Shown piece by piece: positions 18,125 to 23,382 of a stretch of 23,382 bases of DNA. Position numbers and translations under genes: made by a program. The stretch lies in contig FN648880.1 in the NCBI GenBank assembly GCA_000310025.1, positions 6,468-29,849 on the forward strand, written 5' to 3'. Position 1 is the first letter of the stretch. Each line of letters opens with the position of its first letter. The notes beneath the pieces are model-generated. The model was not told the origin of the DNA and did no database searches. It saw only the letters and a program-made list of their open reading frames with translations. Source of the stretch: Ectocarpus siliculosus (taxonomy: Eukaryota; Sar; Phaeophyceae; Ectocarpales; Ectocarpaceae).

Positions 18125-20038
18125 TCATGCTTTTGTCCAAGTCCATCCCTTCTCCAGTGCGTGCTTTTTCTTTAGCCCACACTGTTCGATGGGGTGGTTG
18201 AACTTGCACCCCGGGTAGGGGCACGGTTCTGCCTTCGTTGCCGAAGAAGAACTGCCCTTGCCCGTGGTGCGCGCCTTTTTAGGGGCGCCCTGACTCGAAC
18301 TGGTCTTGGTGGGGCCCCGCATCGACTTGAGCCTCGTTACTTCAGCTTGTAGGTCTTTAATGACCGCCGTGTTCGAGGACACGGTTTGCTTCAGCTGTGG
18401 GGGTTCAGGGTACGCAACAGCGGATACGGTGTCGGATATGGGTGACGCTGCGCCTCTCAGATTATTTGCCTCGTGTTTTTTCGCGCGGAGTCTTGCGTCC
18501 TGAAATGAGTTTGGGGGGTCCTCTCGAACACACTCTACTCTAATGTGAGGTTTCAGGCCGTTCTCAAATGTGGCAGTCATGAAAACGTCCCATGCGTGTT
18601 CGTAGTGGCTAATGTGAGAGGGACCTGAGCGAGCCGCCTCTGCTAGGAGGCGTGTGCGGGCCTGAGTAACTTTCAGCGCAAACCCGTCCACTGTCGTCTC
18701 TCCTTCCTGCCTCAGAACGGCTATCTCTCTGGCTAATACCGCAATGCGGTTGGGCGCGGAGAAATGAAAGGTAAAAGCTTGACAGTATTCGTCCCAAGTT
18801 GCCGGTGCTCGTGGCCTGACAACTTGTCCTGTGTTCCGAAGTGCGGTCAACCGGTGTGCCGATCGCCATTCGAGAGTACCACTAACCAGTTCCACTAGAG
18901 TGTCATAGGCTTGGCCTCGAATGACGAAGGGGAGGAATTGAATCGCTCTTTGGTCTACTACAGATTCGGGCGGGTCGTCTGCTGCAACAGAGGCTAGTTT
19001 CACACGTGCTCGGTATCGGGTCAGAATCTCAACAACATCGGAATCTCCTGGTGTCCCCGAAAACGATATTTCTTTCGGAAGGTCGTTCTGGCGAAAGGTA
19101 AACTTCTGGTTGTGTCCCGATGTATGCGTTGAGGTAGGGGTGCTTGTGGGCATAGAAAAACGCGCAAGCGGGGGCGTAGACAGTGCGACAGGGTTGCTAG
19201 TCCTGTGTGCGCTGTCCTGGCTATCCGGAGTAGGGGCCAACTCGGGTGCTACAGGGTTGCTAGGCCTGTAATCACTATCTTGGCTATCCGGAGTAGATGT
19301 TAAATCAGGGGCTAGGTTCCGAGGATGGACAGGTGTGTTCTGAGTGACAGCGGGCAAGATTGGTTGACGAAAAACTAGGCCGGGGGAGGTACCACCTCCA
19401 CTGCTCTGATTTCCCTCAACTGGTATACTGCTACGTGCTGTCGAAGAAGTATTCACCTGGGCCACCTCTGCTGCAGAGGCCGGAGTCGTGGTGGGTGGAG
19501 TTGCGGTAGGACGGAAGAGGGACACCAGCCACTCGGGTGGATTCGACTGCTCCTTCCAGTGGCGGGAGAGCATGTCAGCGAACTGTCCCCCAGCGGAGGT
19601 CATGAGCGCCTGTCGGTCATCCGCGGACACGTCCTGTGACCGGAAGCCCTCGAGCAATTGGTACATGATGTGCCGTTCGCTCTGGTTAGCCCATTCCTCG
19701 TCGCCATCATGTTCCTCGTCACCGTCGTTGTCCGAATTCTCCGGGGTGGCTCCTTTCTCCTCACCGGTGCCCGGCTCGTCCTCTTCGGGAATCGACTCCT
19801 GTTGGGAGTGGTCTCCCCGAGAGGGACGCTGCGCAGACACGCGTTGAGAGGGGGTGCCCCTTCCCGGCGTTTCAGAGATCAACGGTGACGGGGAAACAGT
19901 GACGCCGAGCTGTTTCCGCAGCTCCTCCAGCTCCTGCGCCTGCCTCGCCAGCGCCGCATTCTTGTCAGCGACGAGTGCGTTCGCCTCCCTGACTTCATCG
20001 CGTAAGTCTCTCCGCTTTTGTGAAGAGGTTTTCGGCAT
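18125..20038 (-). CDS. gag: Gag structural protein of the Ty3/gypsy element
   Basis: 637 codons from ATG at 20038, 73 nt after the 5' LTR. Gag builds the particle in which the element's RNA is reverse transcribed. Residues 9-45 look like a charged coiled coil (LRDEVREANALVADKN.., QAQELEELRKQL). Residues 50-310 are low-complexity, acidic then Ser/Thr/Pro rich, and contain a 21-residue direct duplication (243-263 and 264-284, core PTPDSQDS). Residues 320-525 resemble the retrotransposon capsid region (FSGTPGDSDVVEIL, ATWDEYCQAFTFHF, LPFVIRGQAYDTL). A second short coiled coil lies near 555-575 and a Lys-rich stretch near 586-602. The zinc knuckle is C606, C611, H615, C620, spacing C-X4-C-X3-H-X4-C instead of the usual C-X2-C-X4-H-X4-C. 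No frameshift or internal stop is present. Confidence 0.92.
   Translation of the reverse strand: MPKTSSQKRRDLRDEVREANALVADKNAALARQAQELEELRKQLGVTVSPSPLISETPGRGTPSQRVSAQRPSRGDHSQQESIPEEDEPGTGEEKGATPENSDNDGDEEHDGDEEWANQSERHIMYQLLEGFRSQDVSADDRQALMTSAGGQFADMLSRHWKEQSNPPEWLVSLFRPTATPPTTTPASAAEVAQVNTSSTARSSIPVEGNQSSGGGTSPGLVFRQPILPAVTQNTPVHPRNLAPDLTSTPDSQDSDYRPSNPVAPELAPTPDSQDSAHRTSNPVALSTPPLARFSMPTSTPTSTHTSGHNQKFTFRQNDLPKEISFSGTPGDSDVVEILTRYRARVKLASVAADDPPESVVDQRAIQFLPFVIRGQAYDTLVELVSGTLEWRSAHRLTALRNTGQVVRPRAPATWDEYCQAFTFHFSAPNRIAVLAREIAVLRQEGETTVDGFALKVTQARTRLLAEAARSGPSHISHYEHAWDVFMTATFENGLKPHIRVECVREDPPNSFQDARLRAKKHEANNLRGAASPISDTVSAVAYPEPPQLKQTVSSNTAVIKDLQAEVTRLKSMRGPTKTSSSQGAPKKARTTGKGSSSSATKAEPCPYPGCKFNHPIEQCGLKKKHALEKGWTWTKA
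19187..19312 (-). repeat. 63-bp direct duplication inside gag
   Basis: Two in-frame copies encode APDLTSTPDSQDSDYRP and APELAPTPDSQDSAHRT, each followed by SNPV. The unit length is a multiple of three and keeps the frame. It lies in the disordered linker before the capsid-like region. Confidence 0.8.
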
Positions 20039-20080
20039 GTTGTTTCTCTTTTTCTTGGTTGTCTCTCCTCGCTACAGTAG

Positions 20081-20095
20081 CACGGCGAAGCCGTG
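20081..20095 (-). promoter_or_regulatory. Leader hairpin beside the primer-binding site
   Basis: On the minus strand CACGGC-TTC-GCCGTG is a perfect 6-bp stem with a 3-nt loop, overlapping the distal end of the candidate primer-binding site and 43-57 nt upstream of the gag ATG. A similarly tight TTC-loop hairpin is present in the LTR (12098-12116). A role in priming or packaging is possible but not shown. Confidence 0.45.
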
Positions 20096-20110
20096 TTCTA
20101 GTCGACGCCA
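20091..20110 (-). promoter_or_regulatory. Primer-binding site
   Basis: One base after the 5' LTR end (CTCA), the minus strand reads TGGCGTCGACTAGAACACGG. The TGG pairs with the CCA tail of a tRNA, and first-strand DNA synthesis starts there. The implied tRNA 3' end is GTCGACGCCA. I do not recognise which tRNA this is. Confidence 0.75.
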
Positions 20111-20111
20111 A

Positions 20112-20437
20112 TGAGGACACTGGCTATTGTCGGAGACAGATGCCGGTGCCGTGGCAGTATTATCCCACTGCCAGGGGAAGGCTATTTCCTCTCGTGATGT
20201 GTAAACGAGGAGAAGAGGGTAGAAAGAGAGAGTGGCCATAGCGGCAGAGGGAGAGGAGAGTCGAAGACTCTCCGCTTCCACTTTCGGCAAGTGGCCAGGG
20301 ACTTCGGAAGATATCCATCTCCGACGGTGCATTTCCTGTCACTCTCCTTGTGACAAGATACCCCGAGGGAGCCATATCTTCCTACACTTTGTATGTGCAC
20401 ACATGGTTGGTTATACTCGTGACAGGTGTCCTCCACA
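20112..20437 (-). repeat. 5' LTR of the Ty3/gypsy element
   Basis: 326 bp, base-for-base the same as 11955-12280 as far as I can compare by eye. As the upstream LTR in the minus-strand reading, it should hold the element's promoter. Identical LTRs mean little time since insertion, because both are copied from one template at integration. Confidence 0.96.
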
Positions 20438-20441
20438 GAAC
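20438..20441. repeat. Target-site duplication GAAC (right)
   Basis: GAAC directly follows the LTR terminus CCACA, and the interrupted satellite unit resumes as CACACACATAAATAGTGTG. Confidence 0.88.
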
Positions 20442-21960
20442 CACACACATAAATAGTGTGTGGCGGCCGTGGTTGGTGGGCTTGTTTTCGCAACAGCGCT
20501 ACTTACCAGGGTTGTTGCCTGTGTGGCGATTCACGCATGAATAAAGAAGGTATGAATGCCGGCACCACACACATCAATAGTGTGTGGCGGCCGTGGTTGG
20601 TGGGCTTGTGTTCGCAGGAGCGCTACCTACTAGGGTTGTTTCCTGTGAGTGATTCCCGCATAAATACCAAGAAAGTGTAAATACCGAAACCACACACAGG
20701 AAAAGTGTGTGGCGGCCTTGGTCGGTGGGCTTGTTTGTCAACAGCGCTACTTACCGGGGTTGTTGCCTGTGGGGCAATTCACGCATAAATACAGAAAGTG
20801 TAAATGCGGGAACCACACACATACATAGTGCGTGGCGGCCGTGGTCGGTGGGCTACTTACCAGGGTTGTTGCCTGTGGGCAATTAACGCATGAATACAGA
20901 AGTGTGTGAATCCCGGAACCACACGCATGAGAAGTGTGTGGCGGCCGTGGTTGGTGGGCTTGTTTGTCAACAGCGCTACTTACCAGGGTTGTTGCCTGTG
21001 GGCAATTAACGCATGAATACAGAAGTGTGTGGATCCCGGAACCACACGCATGAGAAGTGTGTGGCGGCCGTGGTTGGTGGGCTTGTTTGTCAACAGCGCT
21101 ACCTATTAGGGTTGTCGCCGGTGGGCGATTCACACATGAATATAGAGAGTGTAAATGCCGACACCATACACATGAATAGCGCGTGGCGGCCGGAGTTGGT
21201 GGACTTGTTCTGTTTTTCAACAAGCGCTACCTACGAGAGTTGCCGCCGGGGGTGATTCACGCATGAATACAGAGAATGTAACTGCCGAAACCCACGCATG
21301 AGTAGGGGTGGCGGTCGGAGTCGGTGGATTTATTTGTTTTTCAACAAGTGCTACCTACGAGAGTTGTTGCCTGTGGGGCGATTCACGCACAGGTACAGAG
21401 AGTACTGCCAGAACCATACACATGAACAGTGTGTGGCGGCCGTGATTGGTGTACTTGTTTTGTTTTCATCAAGCGCTAACTACGAGAGTTGTCGCCGGGG
21501 GCGATTCACGCACAGACATAGAGAGCGTAACAGCCGGAACCACACGCATGAGTAGAGAGTGGCGGCCGGAGTTGATGGACTTGTTTTCGCAACAGCGCTA
21601 CATACCTCCTCGAGTTGTTGCCTTGGGCGATTCACGCAGTCTGTTTATGCCAGAACCAAGCACACCAATCGTGTTTGGCGGCCGTGGTTGGTGAGCTTGT
21701 CGTTTCTGAACATGGCTATCTACAAGAGTTGTCGCGTGGGGCGATTCGCGCAGATCAGTTTCGCCGGAACGTAACACATCAACCGTGTTTGGCGGCCGTG
21801 GTGGTGAGCTTTACGTTTGAGCGCTACCAAACACATCAATCGTGTTTGGCGACCGTGGCTGGTGAGCTTCGTTTTGAACAGTCCCACCTGCCAGGGTTGT
21901 CGCATGGGGCGATTCACGCAGATTTTTTTTTATGCTGGTACCGATCGTGTGTGACGGCCG
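20438..21960. repeat. Satellite 2, right block (progressively diverged)
   Basis: This is the same 124-bp unit as 10620-11954. Copies near 20438-21100 are close to the left block. From about 21140 onward they accumulate substitutions, indels and length changes (units of about 63 to 128 bp), and the hairpin arms change from CCACACAC/GTGTGTGG to CCAAACAC/GTGTTTGG (for example 21828-21850). TTTGTTTGTCAACAGCGC replaces the TTTTCGCAACAGCGC of the left block in many units. Confidence 0.92.
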
Positions 21961-22191
21961 TGGTTGGTGAGTTTCTGCTACCTACCACACCACGAAATAG
22001 ACTGTGTACCAGGTAGGCTTTTATTTCTGCTGCTACATAGACGAGTATATTGCCGTCGGTAAGGGTGATCGGTCGCTGGATTTCTCGCACTATTGCCAAA
22101 GACCGAGCCTATTGACAGATGACTTGTGCAATATATTGCAAATTGAAATGCCTGTCGAATGTCACGATAGACATCGTTGGCAACAACAGAC

Positions 22192-22246
22192 TTCGAAGGC
22201 TTCCTTCCGATAGACATTGCGGGCAGTATTAGAAGAAGCCTTCGAA
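22192..22246. repeat. 12-bp perfect inverted repeat
   Basis: TTCGAAGGCTTC (22192-22203) and GAAGCCTTCGAA (22235-22246) can pair with a 31-nt loop, extendable by a few bases with a bulge. There is no other sign of a transposon end or RNA gene. Confidence 0.6.
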
Positions 22247-22481
22247 CATGTTCTCGTGCAAGTGGATATCCTTTACGACCTTGAGGACAGATTGCTCGAG
22301 ATAACGACTATCGATGTTGCGTTTCGATATATATCGGTAGCCCGATCAAGAATCTACTGCAGTAAACGATGTATATCGATGACATGTCATGAACCCAGTG
22401 GCAATGGCTTCGGAGAAAACCGTTGAACGTCTGTTGCTATGCACAATTCATATCAATAGGCACCATCGAAATCTGTTACGG

Positions 22482-22640
22482 TTGACAACAGATATCGACA
22501 GAACCTTTTGAATAATTTGTTGTCCTTGACAAGGGAGGTTGAAAGGAACTTTCAAAATCCACTGTTTTGGACAATGGATATCGGGACAAACCTCTCAAAA
22601 TCTATGGTCCCCGACAAGGGATGTCGATATTTGATGTTGT
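22482..22640. repeat. Decayed 43-44-bp tandem repeat
   Basis: Units begin near 22482 (TTGACAACAGATATCGACAG), 22526 (TTGACAAGGGAGGTTG), 22568 (TTGGACAATGGATATCGGG) and 22611 (CCGACAAGGGATGTCG). The second halves share TTTTGAATAAT / TTTCAAAATCC / CTCAAAATCTATGG. Similarity is low but periodic. Confidence 0.5.
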
Positions 22641-22659
22641 CACTCGTGGTCCATTGTAG

Positions 22660-23382
22660 TAACCTACCAGGGTTGTCGCATGAGGCGGTTCTTCAGATCA
22701 GTTTATGCCGGAACCAAACACATCAATCGTGTTTGGCGGCCGTAGCTGGTGAGCTTCACTTTGTACAGCGTTTCCTACCAAGGTTTTGGCATGGGGAGAT
22801 TTTGCCAGGGTTGCCGCATGGGGCGATTCTCGCCGGTTTGTGTATGCCGGGACCAAACACACCAATCGTATTTGGCGGCGGTGGCTGGTGAACTTCATTT
22901 TGGAACAGTGCTACTTGTCAGGATTGTCGCATCGCGCGATTCAGACACATTTGTTCATGCCGGAACCAAGCACACAAATCGTGTTTGACGACCGTGGTTG
23001 GTAGCTTCTTGTTTCTGAACATGGATATCTACCAGGGTCGTTGCATTGGTCGATTCACGCAGATCAGTTTATGCCGGGACCAAACACATGACTCGTGTCT
23101 AGGGGCCGTGGTCGGTGAGCTTGACCGGAATAGTGCTACGTACGAGAATTGTCGCAGATTGACGCAGACTTGTGTATGCCGGCACCGGACGCATCAATCG
23201 TGTTTGACGGTCCAGGTCGGTGCTTCGTATTGACCAGTGCTAACTAGCAGGGGTTCCGCAGTGGGCGACTCAAGCATATATATTTCTGCCGGGATCGTGA
23301 TTGGCGACCGTGATTGGTAGGCTTGTTGTTTTCGCAGCAGTACATACCAGAGTGTCGCATCGTGCGGTCTACGCAGCCCATT
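22660..23382. repeat. Satellite 2, degenerate right edge copies
   Basis: Units with a spacing of 106-140 bp are marked by CCGG.ACC at 22707, 22847, 22960, 23073 and 23179, and CCGGGATC at about 23289. Arms CCAAACAC/GTGTTTGG, GGCGATTC and GTGGTTGGT are recognisable but substitutions are frequent. The array continues past the right end of the window. Confidence 0.8.

Larger units (their letters stand above)
11955..20437 (-). mobile_element. Full-length Ty3/gypsy chromovirus-type LTR retrotransposon
   Basis: An 8.5-kb element read on the minus strand: 5' LTR (20112-20437), primer-binding site (20091-20110), gag (18125-20038), pol (13278-18042, frameshifted), 3' non-coding region (12294-13277), polypurine tract (12281-12293), 3' LTR (11955-12280). 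The domain order protease, reverse transcriptase, RNase H, integrase places it in Ty3/gypsy, and the chromodomain-like module after the GPY motif places it among chromoviruses. The LTRs look identical by eye over 326 bp and the 4-bp target duplication is intact, so insertion is recent. Such elements copy themselves through an RNA intermediate inside gag particles. One pol frameshift probably disables this copy. A truncated relative lies at 3222-3748. Confidence 0.96.
21961..22655. other. Non-satellite island within satellite 2
   Basis: About 700 bp without recognisable satellite units. No gene is supported; frames reach about 80 codons only. It holds a 12-bp perfect inverted repeat (22192-22246), many TATCG/CGATA words, and a decayed 43-44-bp tandem repeat from about 22482. 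It may be an old insertion or an older, unrelated satellite. I see no terminal repeats or target duplication. Confidence 0.5.

Noticed and set aside
6174-18127. A genetic code in which TAG is read as glutamine, suggested by TAG in the poly-Gln frame and three TAG codons in the pol frame just upstream of its start.
   Set aside because: The intact gag and pol frames (over 2200 codons, many Gln) contain no TAG, which would be unlikely if TAG were an ordinary Gln codon.

Overview
This window is eukaryotic repeat-rich DNA with no host gene I can identify. The evidence is a complete LTR retrotransposon of the Ty3/gypsy (chromovirus) type, two satellite arrays, short terminal-repeat elements, a CAG/CTG repeat, a TG microsatellite and many poly-A tracts. 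There are no operons and no bacterial signals. The host cannot be named from the sequence; a protist, alga or invertebrate would all fit. At this base composition several chance open frames of 100-170 codons are expected in 23 kb, so I call no isolated frame of that size a gene.

Layout. 1-1650: satellite 1, a 193-bp tandem repeat of about 8.5 copies. 1655-3219: a short element with LTR-like direct repeats of about 300 bp at both ends (TG...CA) and a non-coding interior. A second, decayed copy with the same order lies at 6630-7843. 3222-3748: a 5'-truncated remnant of the same Ty3/gypsy family as the full element, in opposite orientation. 3749-6629: unassigned DNA with a diverged duplication and a minus-strand glutamine-rich frame broken by one TAG (5832-6446). 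7844-9889: unassigned. 9890 to the window end: satellite 2, a repeat of about 124 bp, most uniform at about 10620-11954 and 20438-21100 and increasingly diverged towards both edges.

A full-length Ty3/gypsy element (11955-20437, minus strand) sits inside satellite 2. Its two 326-bp LTRs look identical, and it is flanked by a 4-bp target duplication, GAAC, that restores the repeat unit when the element is removed. In transcriptional order it carries: 5' LTR, primer-binding site, gag (coiled coil, capsid-like region, unusual zinc knuckle), an 82-nt gap, pol (protease, reverse transcriptase, RNase H, integrase, GPY motif, chromodomain-like module, basic tail), a 1-kb non-coding 3' region with seven tandem hairpin units, polypurine tract and 3' LTR. 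Pol is broken by an apparent one-base insertion in a five-base homopolymer inside RNase H, so this copy looks recent but probably not autonomous unless that base is an assembly error.

The least ordinary signals are the hairpin array in the element's 3' region, with paired base changes between units; the hairpin conserved by paired changes in satellite 2; the integration point at the foot of that satellite hairpin; and the twice-seen LTR-like/interior/LTR-like short element.
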